Of a DNA stretch of 64,000 bases, positions 25,977 to 34,965 are shown one piece after another. This DNA is from Sphaerospermopsis kisseleviana NIES-73 (GTDB lineage Bacteria > Cyanobacteriota > Cyanobacteriia > Cyanobacteriales > Nostocaceae). The notes under the pieces were generated by a model. It ran no database searches and was not told the origin of the DNA. It saw only the letters and a list, made by a program, of their open reading frames with translations. The stretch is from assembly GCF_002368075.1 (NCBI RefSeq), contig NZ_AP018314.1:2145086-2209085 (forward strand), read 5' to 3'. The position numbers and the translations under genes were made by a program. Position 1 is the stretch's first letter, and each line of letters begins with the position of its first letter.

Positions 25977-28859
25977 CTAAAATTCACCAGCTAATGCAGG
26001 AACACAGCGTTCACAAAGTAAAGGATGTGCTTCGGATTCTCCTACATGAGTAGAATAATTCCAACAGCGATCGCATTTTTCACCATCTGCATTTACTACC
26101 CCAATAGTCCAATCTTCTGTGGTTGCTGTATATTTCACATCAGCAATTTTAGCAGCATCATCTACTATTTCTACCTGAGATGCTAATAATAAATATCGCA
26201 ACTCATCCACACCATTACCCTTTTCAGGATTGAAACCTTTGATAGCTTCACATAACTCTTTGTGAGGGATATTTAATAACACCTTTGCTTCCAAAGATGA
26301 ACCGATCATTTTTTCTATCCGTGCTTGTTCCATCACCTTATTAACATCGGTGCGGAGTGTACGCAGCGTATCCCAAAATTCTGCTAATTCTCCATTGTCC
26401 CATTCATCCTTAACCTTAATCCAACCAGCTTCAAACACTGATTTATAAGGAGTTTGATAGGGGATAAATTGCCAGATATCTTCCGCAGTATGACACAAAA
26501 CGGGGGCGATCGCTCTGGCTAAATTTTCCAATGCAATTTGCAAAACTGTTTGACAACTGCGACGACGGAAACTATCAGCAGCACTGATATATAATCTATC
26601 TTTGGCAATGTCTAAATAAAAGTTCGACAAATCAACAACACAGAAATTCTGTACAGTTTGGAAAAAGCGGAAGAATTGGAAGTTATCAAAAGCAGTTGTC
26701 ACCTCATTAAATACCTCACGGATACGGTGCAACATATACCGATCCAAATCAGGTAATTCTTCAAAATCAACTGCATCTTTTTGAGGATCAAAATCATGCA
26801 AACTACCCAACAAAAACCGTGCAGTATTGCGGATTTTATTTCTCACATCAGCTAATTGTTTAATGATGTTACCACCCAAACGCACATCACCAGAATAATC
26901 AACTGAAGACACCCACAACCGCAAAACATCTGCACCATAAGCGGGTTCTTTTTTCTGATCCTTTCCCCCATTAATAATGATTTGCGGATCAACAACATTA
27001 CCCACAGATTTACTCATTTTCCGGCCTTGTTCATCTAACACAAAACCATGAGTTAAAACTGTTTTATAAGGTGCAATTCCATTTACCGCAACACTAGTCA
27101 AAAGCGAAGATTGAAACCATCCCCGATGTTGATCAGAACCTTCCAAATACATATCCACAGGATAACCTAATTCTGGTCTTTGCTTCGCCACAGCCGCCCA
27201 AGATGAACCAGAATCAAACCACACATCCATTGTATCTGTACCCCTGCGGTAATTGCGCCCATTACTGCGGTAAGGTTCGGGTAACAACTCCTCAACCGAC
27301 AACTCCCACCAAGCATCAGAACCCTTCTCTGCAATGATAGCTTGGATGTGGTTAATGGTATCTGCATTCAGCAACGCTTCCCCAGTTTCCTCATCATAGA
27401 ACACAGGAATGGGGACACCCCAAGTCCGTTGACGAGAAATACACCAGTCAGAACGTTCTGCAACCATCGGTGTAATTCTATTCTCACCTTGTGCGGGAAT
27501 CCAACGCACAGATGCGATCGCCTTTAAAGCTTCCTCTCTAAATCCTGCCACAGAAGCAAACCATTGTTCAGTAGCGCGGAAAATCGTCGGTTTCTTAGTT
27601 CTCCAATCATAAGGATATTTATGAGAGTATGCTTCCTCTTTCAACAAAGAACCCGCTTCTGTCAGCGCGTCAATAATTGCTTGATTACCATCACCCAGCA
27701 CATTCAAGCCAGCAAACTTACCAGCCTCATCCGTGAAATTACCATTATCATCCACCGGTGCAAGAATCGGCAGACCATAACGCTGACCCACAATGTAATC
27801 TTCTTGACCATGACCAGGGGCAGTATGCACCAAACCAGTACCAGAATCAGTAGTGATATAATCACCACCAACCACCACCGGACTTTCACGGTCAAAAAGC
27901 GGATGACGATAAGTGCAGTGTTCCAAATCCTGACCCGCAAAAGTCGCCTTCACAGTCAACTCAACATCCAAAGTTGCAGTCAACCTTTCTACCAACTCCG
28001 CCGCCACGATCAGATACTTGCATCCTCTCTGCGCCTCTGCGTCTCTGCGTGCCACCTCAACAACCGCATAATTCAACGCCCCATTCACAGCCACCGCCAA
28101 ATTACCCGGTATCGTCCAGGGAGTAGTTGTCCACACAGCTACGCCCAAATCAGGCAAGAACGGCTCTAAAACAGATTTTAGCTTTTCGGACACCTTCACC
28201 ACCGGGAAAGCGGCGTAAATACTCCTAGAAACGTGACCTTCAGGATATTCTAACTCAGCTTCTGCTAAAGCGGTTTTAGAGCTAGGACTCCAGTGTACAG
28301 GCTTTAAACCACGATAGATATATCCTTTTAAGTACATTGCCCCAAAAACGCCAATTTGCGCGGCTTCGTATTCTGGTTTTAAGGTCAGATAAGGATTATC
28401 CCAATCACCCCACACCCCATAGCGTTTAAAGCTTTCTTTTTGTTCATCTACGGTTTTAAGGGCGAACTCTTTCGCTTTTTGGCGCAATTGCAAAGGTGTG
28501 AGGTTTTGCCGTTCTGCTTGTTTCATATTTTGCAGAACTTTTAACTCAATGGGTAATCCGTGACAATCCCATCCTGCAATGTAACGAACTTGACGACCTT
28601 GTAGGAGGTGGTAACGGTTAATAATATCTTTGAGAATCTTATTTAAGGCATGACCAATATGCAACTGACCGTTAGCATAGGGCGGTCCATCGTGCAGTAT
28701 AAATACTTCGCCTGGGTTTTCTTGGGAGAGGCGAGAATAAATGTTGTTTTCTTCCCAGAATTTTTGGATTTCGGGTTCGCGCTTGATTGCGTTTGCCCGC
28801 ATATCAAAGTTAGTCTTGGGGAGGTTAACGGTATCTTTGTATTGTCCGGGTTCAGTCAC
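25977..28859 (-). CDS. ileS: Isoleucyl-tRNA synthetase
   Basis: A 960-residue class I synthetase that charges tRNA-Ile. The HIGH motif is in DGPPYANGQLHIGHALNK (about residues 57-75) and KMSKS is in DEQGRKMSKSVGN (about 610). The editing (CP1) domain lies between, with TTPWTIPGN and the GTGLVHTAPGHG motif. The C-terminus has the zinc-binding pair CDRCW and LCERC found in bacterial-type IleRS. Full length, no interruption. It stands alone, with the inverted repeat after its stop codon. Confidence 0.98.
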   Translation of the reverse strand: MTEPGQYKDTVNLPKTNFDMRANAIKREPEIQKFWEENNIYSRLSQENPGEVFILHDGPPYANGQLHIGHALNKILKDIINRYHLLQGRQVRYIAGWDCHGLPIELKVLQNMKQAERQNLTPLQLRQKAKEFALKTVDEQKESFKRYGVWGDWDNPYLTLKPEYEAAQIGVFGAMYLKGYIYRGLKPVHWSPSSKTALAEAELEYPEGHVSRSIYAAFPVVKVSEKLKSVLEPFLPDLGVAVWTTTPWTIPGNLAVAVNGALNYAVVEVARRDAEAQRGCKYLIVAAELVERLTATLDVELTVKATFAGQDLEHCTYRHPLFDRESPVVVGGDYITTDSGTGLVHTAPGHGQEDYIVGQRYGLPILAPVDDNGNFTDEAGKFAGLNVLGDGNQAIIDALTEAGSLLKEEAYSHKYPYDWRTKKPTIFRATEQWFASVAGFREEALKAIASVRWIPAQGENRITPMVAERSDWCISRQRTWGVPIPVFYDEETGEALLNADTINHIQAIIAEKGSDAWWELSVEELLPEPYRSNGRNYRRGTDTMDVWFDSGSSWAAVAKQRPELGYPVDMYLEGSDQHRGWFQSSLLTSVAVNGIAPYKTVLTHGFVLDEQGRKMSKSVGNVVDPQIIINGGKDQKKEPAYGADVLRLWVSSVDYSGDVRLGGNIIKQLADVRNKIRNTARFLLGSLHDFDPQKDAVDFEELPDLDRYMLHRIREVFNEVTTAFDNFQFFRFFQTVQNFCVVDLSNFYLDIAKDRLYISAADSFRRRSCQTVLQIALENLARAIAPVLCHTAEDIWQFIPYQTPYKSVFEAGWIKVKDEWDNGELAEFWDTLRTLRTDVNKVMEQARIEKMIGSSLEAKVLLNIPHKELCEAIKGFNPEKGNGVDELRYLLLASQVEIVDDAAKIADVKYTATTEDWTIGVVNADGEKCDRCWNYSTHVGESEAHPLLCERCVPALAGEF

Positions 28860-29022
28860 AGTTTCATGCCTAAGATATGTTTGCAGTTATTTGATCAATT
28901 ATAAGAGATAGGCATGAAAACCAAAATTTCCCCTTTTGCTCGCATTGAAAGGGATATCTGGGCAATACTGCCTTAATCTGTGATAAAATTAACACGCTAA
29001 TACATGATAATTGTAACAACTT

Positions 29023-29748
29023 ATGATAAATCCAGAGGAAAAACTAAACGACTTCGTACAGAAAATGCTTGATCTCAATGAGCTTCTTGAAAGATTGAAT
29101 AAAGCCACCGAAGCAGATGAACAAAAGCATCTTCAGGAAGAGATTGAGCATACATTTAGAGCTATGAGAGAAGATATCAAAGATGGTGATGCTGCACTTG
29201 CTAAACAACAAGAGATTGGTGACGCTGAATTATATGAGCAATTTGCAAGTATTGTTGGAAGAGAAGAAACTGAGGAGTTGTGGAAATCAAGGGGATATCA
29301 GACAAAGCGCGTATTGAGAGACATGGCTTTTGTGTTGATGCAACAACCTGAGTTACGGCAGATTTTTGAAGAAAGAGGTATAAATTTGGAAGAAATTATT
29401 AGATTAAACTCAAATCTACTTCCAAATAGTGAGAATGCAGTTGTTGATATTCGTAAATTGCGTGATTACTCTCTAAATCCAAATCATGCTACAGGAAAAG
29501 ATAAAGCTCGTCTATTTTCATCCATTTTAGGTATGACTGCTGAAAATGCTGAGGAATTACGCCAAATTATTTTAGAAAAAGTAAAAACTCAAGAAATTAG
29601 TTTGAATAGGTATGATGAATATGGACAACGCTACACACTAGACTTTACTCTAGAATGGCACAATAGAAGTGCAACTATTCGCACTGGTTGGATTATTAAA
29701 TCTGGTTCTGATATTCCCAGCTTAACTTCCTGTTATCCTTTAGTATAA
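29023..29748 (+). CDS. DUF6883-domain protein, candidate toxin of a toxin/immunity pair
   Basis: A 241-residue protein. The N-terminal half is strongly helical and charged (LNDFVQKMLDLNELLERLNK and onward), probably a coiled coil. The C-terminal 100 residues resemble DUF6883: VVDIRKLRDYSLNPNHATGK, DKARLFSSILGM, LEWHNRSATIRTGW and WIIKSGSDIPSLTSCYPL. DUF6883 is a small domain common at toxin C-termini and often paired with DUF4926, which is exactly the next gene. It has no secretion signal, so the pair is probably intracellular. Domain names are from memory; toxicity is inferred. Confidence 0.75.
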   Translation: MINPEEKLNDFVQKMLDLNELLERLNKATEADEQKHLQEEIEHTFRAMREDIKDGDAALAKQQEIGDAELYEQFASIVGREETEELWKSRGYQTKRVLRDMAFVLMQQPELRQIFEERGINLEEIIRLNSNLLPNSENAVVDIRKLRDYSLNPNHATGKDKARLFSSILGMTAENAEELRQIILEKVKTQEISLNRYDEYGQRYTLDFTLEWHNRSATIRTGWIIKSGSDIPSLTSCYPLV

Positions 29749-29770
29749 AAATACATGGAGATTATAGAAA

Positions 29771-30022
29771 ATGAGTAAAATTATTGCACCCGATTTACTA
29801 GACGTAGTAGCATTAACAGTTGATTTACCTGAATATAATTTGTTACGTGGTCAAGTTGGTACAATAGTTGAATTATTAGCGGATGGTGCTGCGTTTGAAG
29901 TAGAATTTAGTGATAGCAATGGACAAACTTATGAATCTGTTGGGTTGCGTCCAGAGCAAATCATGGTTTTACATTTTGATCCAGCACCATCTAATTTAGT
30001 ACCGGAAATGGTTACAGCATAA
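29771..30022 (+). CDS. DUF4926 protein, candidate immunity/antitoxin partner
   Basis: An 83-residue beta-rich protein with the family signature LLDVVALTVDLPEYNLLRGQ, VGTIVELLADGAAFEVEF, TYESVGLRPEQIMVL. DUF4926 proteins are small SH3-like proteins that typically sit beside DUF6883 genes. Here it follows the DUF6883 gene by 22 nt with a GGAG site about 14 nt before its ATG. The role as neutralising partner is inferred from this recurrent pairing. Confidence 0.85.
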   Translation: MSKIIAPDLLDVVALTVDLPEYNLLRGQVGTIVELLADGAAFEVEFSDSNGQTYESVGLRPEQIMVLHFDPAPSNLVPEMVTA

Positions 30023-30028
30023 GTAATT

Positions 30029-30068
30029 GTAGGTTGGGTTGAGGTACTAAACCCAACACTTCACATTT
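30029..30068. repeat. GTAGGTTGGGTT-family repeat, half copy
   Basis: GTAGGTTGGGTTGAGGTACT followed by AAACCCAACACTTCACAT, the left half of the longer element seen at 30739-30816. Confidence 0.75.
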
Positions 30069-30086
30069 ATATTTTGATTAAGTGAT

Positions 30087-30698
30087 ATGAGTAAAGACAA
30101 CATACTAAAAACTTTTTTAGATGAATTGTTTCTGCAAAGAGAGGCTTTAAGTACACTATTTACTAATTCAACAGCTTCCGAAAATTCTGCGTATTTTTTC
30201 TCGGAAATGGCAAGCGGAACTGACCCTTTTAATGATAGTTATCCAGGTCCACCATTATGGGATACAGATTGGGATGATATGAAAATTATGTACCACTGGC
30301 AAAAATGGACGCGATTAAATCAAGTAAAAATTTATTCAAGGGATATTTATGCAGCATCATTATTTCTTGTACTTAATAACTGGATACAATCTCTCGGAGT
30401 TCAACTAGGAATTAATAACCAAGACGAACGCCTAAATGTTGGCGAAAATATTAGAAATGCAAAACTATCAAAACTTATATGGGCAACAGCAAATAATTTT
30501 CGTCATTATAATGAGTGGTCTTCTCCAACTAATCAGGCACAACGATCAATTGTTGTTCTATTAGATGCTGGCATTACTCCACCAATGAATATAATTCTTG
30601 CCGCAAAAGTTTTGTATGTTATTGGGGTCAACACATACGAGGAACTAGAAAAGAAGATTGTTGTTATAGGTGAAGAACTAAAAGATAAAGCAGCATAA
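30087..30698 (+). CDS. Hypothetical protein, 203 residues
   Basis: A soluble-looking protein without signal or membrane segments. Features: an acidic, aromatic block (GPPLWDTDWDDMKIMYHWQK) near 55-75 and a helical C-terminal half (ERLNVGENIRNAKLSKLIWA, then NNFRHYNEWSSP, then MNIILAAKVLYVIGVNTYEE). I do not recognise the family. It follows the DUF6883/DUF4926 pair on the same strand, 64 nt beyond the intervening half repeat, and may be an accessory gene of that module. Codon use matches its neighbours. Confidence 0.65.
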   Translation: MSKDNILKTFLDELFLQREALSTLFTNSTASENSAYFFSEMASGTDPFNDSYPGPPLWDTDWDDMKIMYHWQKWTRLNQVKIYSRDIYAASLFLVLNNWIQSLGVQLGINNQDERLNVGENIRNAKLSKLIWATANNFRHYNEWSSPTNQAQRSIVVLLDAGITPPMNIILAAKVLYVIGVNTYEELEKKIVVIGEELKDKAA

Positions 30699-30738
30699 AT
30701 AATTCCGACAGCCTCCATTACTAGTTACGCCAGTAGTC

Positions 30739-30816
30739 GTAGGTTTGGTTGAGGAACGAAACCCAACACCTCACATTTATATAATGTTGGGTTTCATTTC
30801 ATTCAACCCAACCTAC
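30739..30816. repeat. GTAGGTTGGGTT-family inverted repeat element
   Basis: Left GTAGGTTTGGTTGAGGAACG, right the inverse of GTAGGTTGGGTTGAATGAAA, with AACCCAACA blocks inside each arm. The same right flank (ATTTTTTGATTTYYCAGG) follows the copy at 31973-32061. Confidence 0.85.
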
Positions 30817-30842
30817 ATTTTTTGATTTCTCAGGTTTACAAT

Positions 30843-30931
30843 AGACATCTCCGAAAATTAAATATGCATAACCTGAAACCCTTGGTAGGGACAATTCATG
30901 AATTGTCCCTACATCTTTTTCGGAGAAGTCT
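30843..30931. mobile_element. 89-bp MITE-like element with 28-bp central palindrome
   Basis: Imperfect terminal inverted repeats AGACATCTCCGAAAA (30843-30857) and TTTTTCGGAGAAGTCT (30916-30931) enclose a perfect palindrome GTAGGGACAATTCA/TGAATTGTCCCTAC (30885-30912). There is no coding capacity, and no transposase copy of it is in the window. Confidence 0.7.
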
Positions 30932-30948
30932 AATATATACAATATTTT

Positions 30949-31503
30949 TTATATAAAACCTTCAACATCTGGAATTATACCCTGACGTAACCATTCCATC
31001 ATCAAATCAGGATGTATAATATGAAAAGCATGATTAGGTGTCGTATAAATCAGGTGTCTATCTGGTTGAATAATGCGTGTATCATTGGCAATGAAATCTT
31101 TAAAATTAACTGTTACTAAAATATTAGCCTTACCAGCTATAGCAGTTTCTAAAACATGGGCATCTTCTTGATCACTTATAGCAATTACACCCGTACCCCC
31201 TAAAGTTAATTGTGGAGAAAAATAAACTGGTCCGAGTTGGGTATAACTAACAATTGCCGATAGATAAGAATTAACTAATGTTGTGGGAATATTTAACTGT
31301 GACTCCAAGACCGAACGCAATCGGTTAATCATACCCCAAGATATAATTAACTGTACTAACCCTATTTCACAACGTCCTTGAGTTATTATTGTAACTAAAC
31401 TTTGACTCGATGAATTTTTCTTTCCTTTCCTATCTGACAGCAAAGAGGCACACCAGATGTTAAGATCAAGACATAACCGTATTAAATTTTCTTGTTGCTG
31501 CAT
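30949..31503 (-). CDS. PIN-domain protein (VapC-like)
   Basis: A 184-residue protein whose PIN-type features are an early aspartate in LCLDLNIWCASLL and a late acidic cluster in ISDQEDAHVLETAIAGKANI followed by LVTVNFKDF, matching the metal-binding acids of PIN ribonucleases. It is longer than typical VapC (about 130), with an inserted middle section and a C-terminal HPDLMMEWLRQG. No antitoxin lies upstream in the same direction. The divergent small gene at 31634 is the only candidate partner. RNase toxin role is inferred. Confidence 0.75.
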   Translation of the reverse strand: MQQQENLIRLCLDLNIWCASLLSDRKGKKNSSSQSLVTIITQGRCEIGLVQLIISWGMINRLRSVLESQLNIPTTLVNSYLSAIVSYTQLGPVYFSPQLTLGGTGVIAISDQEDAHVLETAIAGKANILVTVNFKDFIANDTRIIQPDRHLIYTTPNHAFHIIHPDLMMEWLRQGIIPDVEGFI

Positions 31504-31633
31504 TTTTAAATAAGATTTAACTTGATAAAGTGAGTTATTAATGAATAATAGTTAATTTTATCTAATGTCTATCCTCTTTAATTTTAGAGGAAATACAATC
31601 TTTATTATACCATAAAATAAACAAGGAATTTAT

Positions 31634-31987
31634 ATGTCAGAACAAACTAGATTGACTCACAGTGAGCAAGAAAGCAAAAGTATGATCATTGATTTGTCTA
31701 AGATCACAGAAAAAACACAAATACAGAATATTCATCTAGCCTTAAAATTTTTAGCCTATCTCCCAACAGAAGCTTATACAGCATTGCAAAATATAGAAGA
31801 AATAGCTTCATCTGAAGATTGGCAAAAACTCAGTTATCTAATAGCACGTACTTTAGTAGATGCACAATATGAAATTACTCATCGTCAAATTATAGAACAT
31901 ATAAAAGTGGATAATTTGGATGACATGGAATCTGATGATGATATTTTAGCTGCTGCTGTGAAAATTACGAGTTGTAGATTGGGTTAA
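31634..31987 (+). CDS. Hypothetical small protein, C-terminus overwritten by a repeat
   Basis: A 117-residue acidic helical protein (KITEKTQIQNIHLALKFLAY, then IEEIASSEDWQKLSYLIART). Its last codons (SCRLG and stop) are read from a GTAGATTGGGTTAAGCG sequence that belongs to the repeat element at 31973-32061, so the original end has probably been replaced. It is divergent from the PIN gene, which suggests but does not prove an antitoxin or regulator role. Family not recognised. Confidence 0.55.
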   Translation: MSEQTRLTHSEQESKSMIIDLSKITEKTQIQNIHLALKFLAYLPTEAYTALQNIEEIASSEDWQKLSYLIARTLVDAQYEITHRQIIEHIKVDNLDDMESDDDILAAAVKITSCRLG

Positions 31988-32061
31988 GCGCAGCGCAACC
32001 CAACACCACATCTTGAATATTATTATCAATGTTGGGTTTCACTTCATTCAACCCAACCTAC
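31973..32061. repeat. GTAGGTTGGGTT-family element overlapping a gene end
   Basis: Left arm GTAGATTGGGTTAAGCGC, right arm the inverse of GTAGGTTGGGTTGAATGA. It begins inside the last five codons of the gene at 31634-31987. Confidence 0.85.
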
Positions 32062-32224
32062 ATTTTTTGATTTTCCAGGTTTACAGGTATTTAGATTTTC
32101 ATGGTAATTTATTGCGATCAAAATACTTAAACCCGCCATAAGTCTCACACTAATAGATCAAGTGTTGAGATTAATGACGGGTTTCTCTATCGGCTTCAAG
32201 GTACTGCTAATAACTACAAAAAAC

Positions 32225-33589
32225 CTAAACCTTAACTGGCTGTTTGACGGTTTCTGTCGCCTGATAAGGATGAGAATTGTTAATAGGTTGTGGTCCTAAG
32301 AAAGCTTCCTTACCTGTAATCAATCGAGAACGACGATTACGAGTAATATAATTCCATGCCCACTGAATTACCACTACCATCTTAGTATCAAACTCAATTA
32401 AGAAATAGATGTGAATTACTAGCCAAAATACCCAAGCAATAAAACCTGTAAGTTTCAGAAAACCTAAATCTACTACCGCTAAATTTTGCCCAATCATTGC
32501 TAAACTACCAACATCGGTGTAATGGAATGGTGGCAAAGTATGACCATGAAGCCGTAGTAAAATCAACCCAGCAACATATTCTCCTTGTTGTTTAGCTACA
32601 GGTGCAACACTGGGTAAAGGTTTACCAGTTTGATGGGAGAAATTAGCTAAATCTCCAATCACAAAAATGTTTTTGTAACCCTTAACAGTTAAGTCTGGTT
32701 CTACAACTACTCTACCAGAGCGATCGCATTCTACACCAGTACGATCTGCTAAAACTTTCGCCATTCCAGAAGCTTCAACACCTGCCGCCCATAATACAGT
32801 TTTGGCGCTAACTTGTTGTACTTTATCACCTTGTTTGAAAGTAACAACGTCATTTTCAATATTTGTCACCCTGGTTTGGGTTTGAACCATCACACCCAAT
32901 TTTTGTAAAGATTCTGTTGCTGATTGCGATAATTCTGGTGAAATATGAGGAAGAATGCGATCGCCACCTTGCAATAATAAAATTTTCGCTTCTGAAGTGT
33001 CGATATTGCGGAAATCTTCTTGCAGGGTTTTATATGCCAACTCAGCGATCGCACCCGCTAATTCTACCCCAGTAGGACCACCACCCACAATCACAAAAGT
33101 CAACAAAGCACGGCGTTTTTCAGAATCAGTTTCATTTTCTGCTGCTTCAAATGCAGAAAAAATCCGCCGACGCATTTCTATCGCATCTTCTACAGTTTTC
33201 AAACCAGGAGCTAAGTCTTTCCAATTATCTTTCCCAAAATAAGAATGGTTAGCACCTGTAGCCACAATTAAAGTATCATAAGGTACGATTTTATCACCCA
33301 CAAATACCTTTTGTGTCTTCGGATCAATATTATTTACTTCTCCCAGCAAAACTTTTGTATTTTTACTTTTTCTGAGAACAGCACGCAAAGGAGAAGAAAT
33401 ATCAGCAGGTGATAACGTACCAGTGGCAACTTGATATAAAAGAGGCTGAAATAAGTGAAAGTTCCGTTTATCAATGAGAGTAACCTTTACATTTCTATTA
33501 GCAAGAGATTTTGCCGCATACAGTCCACCAAAACCACCACCAATGATGACAACCTCATGTTGTTTATTCTTTTCAAGTGAAACAACCAT
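32225..33589 (-). CDS. Type II NAD(P)H dehydrogenase (NDH-2)
   Basis: A 454-residue flavoenzyme. It has an FAD-binding Rossmann motif near the N-terminus (EVVIIGGGFGGLYAAKSL) and a second nucleotide-binding motif for NAD(P)H in the middle (FVIVGGGPTGVELAGAIAEL). NFHLFQPLLYQVATG and NIFVIGDLA are typical NDH-2 segments. The C-terminus has hydrophobic stretches (GFIAWVFWLVIHIYFLIEF) for membrane attachment. Such enzymes pass electrons from NAD(P)H to plastoquinone without pumping protons. Cyanobacteria have several Ndb isoforms; I cannot say which this is. Confidence 0.92.
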   Translation of the reverse strand: MVVSLEKNKQHEVVIIGGGFGGLYAAKSLANRNVKVTLIDKRNFHLFQPLLYQVATGTLSPADISSPLRAVLRKSKNTKVLLGEVNNIDPKTQKVFVGDKIVPYDTLIVATGANHSYFGKDNWKDLAPGLKTVEDAIEMRRRIFSAFEAAENETDSEKRRALLTFVIVGGGPTGVELAGAIAELAYKTLQEDFRNIDTSEAKILLLQGGDRILPHISPELSQSATESLQKLGVMVQTQTRVTNIENDVVTFKQGDKVQQVSAKTVLWAAGVEASGMAKVLADRTGVECDRSGRVVVEPDLTVKGYKNIFVIGDLANFSHQTGKPLPSVAPVAKQQGEYVAGLILLRLHGHTLPPFHYTDVGSLAMIGQNLAVVDLGFLKLTGFIAWVFWLVIHIYFLIEFDTKMVVVIQWAWNYITRNRRSRLITGKEAFLGPQPINNSHPYQATETVKQPVKV

Positions 33590-33753
33590 AAGAAAATATT
33601 CCCTTTTGTTAAGAAGCGTGTAACTTTTCTTAACAAATATGTAACAAAGTTATAAGATAGTTTGCCGTTTCTTAGAAAACACTTGACAAAATAATAAAAG
33701 TAGTTAAAGTAACTAAATTTGTAATAATTCAGTATTCAGTATTCAGGAGTTTT

Positions 33754-33840
33754 TTATTTTGGATTTTGGATTTTGGATTTTGGATTGTTTTTGTTAAGTC
33801 CAATCTAAAATCTAAAATCTAAAATCTAAAATCTAAAATT
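33754..33840. repeat. Heptamer repeats (TTTTGGA then TCTAAAA) forming an inverted pair
   Basis: About four TTTTGGA units, a 20-nt spacer, then about five TCTAAAA units. The two blocks are partly complementary. A similar pair occurs at 3221-3296 and at about 56960-57030. Confidence 0.88.
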
Positions 33841-33871
33841 TTCTTCCCCAGTCCCCACTCCCTGCCAATAC

Positions 33872-34717
33872 CTAACTACCAATTCCTTCACTGGGTGGTA
33901 ATTTTTCCGGTGGTGCTTCTGCTGGGGGAGCAAGTACAGCATCTGGGGCGACTTCCTCAACAGAAATATGTGGTTTTTCCTCGGTTTCCTCTTGCGCTTG
34001 TGCGACTAACTCAGGAGTCGGAGGAGTTGGATGTGTTACTTCTGAAACAGTTTCAATTTTGGCTTCAGTTTTGGTTTCAGTTTGACTAACTTCCTCACTG
34101 ACTTCTGCTGTTGGTGTAGCCGTTTCAGATGCAGGAACAGTTACCACTTCGGTTTGACTGACTTCTGCTGTTGGTGTAGCCGTTTCAGATGCAGGAACAG
34201 TTACCACTTCCATTGGAGATGTTGTTTGGCTTGGTTGTTCTGCAACAAGAGTAGTCTGATCAACAATTGTCACAACAGGTTTTTCTGGAGGTGCTACTGG
34301 TTGTTTATTCCCTACTTGTTGTACCTTACCTTTAACACCACTAAAAACATTAGCAATTAACGATGATAACTGTCCCAGCTTTTCCTGTAAAGAAAACTTA
34401 GATACCTGTTCTTGAATACTCACTTTAACTAACTCAGGACTGGGAATAGGCGTTTGTTGTACCTCTGGTGTAAGTTGACGACGCAGAGAAAGAGTTTGCC
34501 AACCAAACCACACCAAAAGCGCCACACTAGCTATATGACCCAGTAATAAACCCCCAGTAATGCGTGATGCAAAAATCCATAACACCAAAGCGTAAAATAA
34601 ACCCACACCACTCCAGATAAAATCATTCTTGCGGTGAATTTCCGGGAAAAAGAAAGCAGCTATGTAAATAGCTACACTGCCAATTCCCACTACTAACGCT
34701 AGGATATAGGCGAGCAT
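33872..34717 (-). CDS. Ycf66 family protein
   Basis: A 281-residue protein. The N-terminal 80 residues are the Ycf66 domain with three transmembrane segments (AYILALVVGIGSVAIYIAAF, FIWSGVGLFYALVLWIFA, GHIASVALLVWFGWQTL). The remaining 200 residues are a low-complexity Pro/Glu/Thr/Val tail containing two copies of a 20-residue unit (VVTVPASETATPTAEVS, then QTE or EEV) coded by a 60-bp DNA repeat at 34097-34210. Ycf66 is conserved in cyanobacteria and some plastids; its function is not established. It is probably a membrane protein with a soluble tail. Confidence 0.93.
   Translation of the reverse strand: MLAYILALVVGIGSVAIYIAAFFFPEIHRKNDFIWSGVGLFYALVLWIFASRITGGLLLGHIASVALLVWFGWQTLSLRRQLTPEVQQTPIPSPELVKVSIQEQVSKFSLQEKLGQLSSLIANVFSGVKGKVQQVGNKQPVAPPEKPVVTIVDQTTLVAEQPSQTTSPMEVVTVPASETATPTAEVSQTEVVTVPASETATPTAEVSEEVSQTETKTEAKIETVSEVTHPTPPTPELVAQAQEETEEKPHISVEEVAPDAVLAPPAEAPPEKLPPSEGIGS
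34097..34210. repeat. 60-bp tandem repeat in the Ycf66-family tail
   Basis: 54 bp are identical between 34097-34150 and 34157-34210 (period 60). The unit is divisible by three, so copy number could change without frameshift. Confidence 0.9.
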
Positions 34718-34965
34718 TTTTTAAACTCCTTACAGTTTCTCATCTGCCGTATTTCCATTTTGCGAATTTTGTTATTGATTTGTCATTGAATTGTTGACTC
34801 AGATACAAATCAAAACCAATTCTTGGTGTTAGATGTGATTTTTGTGATTTTTGCCATTTACCTCAACTCTTAATGTCTTCTTTAGGAGTGAAGCCAAAAT
34901 CTCGGATTACCCTTAAAGATGAAAGCATCTGCAAGAGTTAGCCAAACCCAAAAAACATTTGAACT

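Noticed and set aside
27564..28169. 201-codon frame antisense to ileS
   Set aside because: A shadow of the ileS coding sequence; the opposite strand encodes a complete synthetase.
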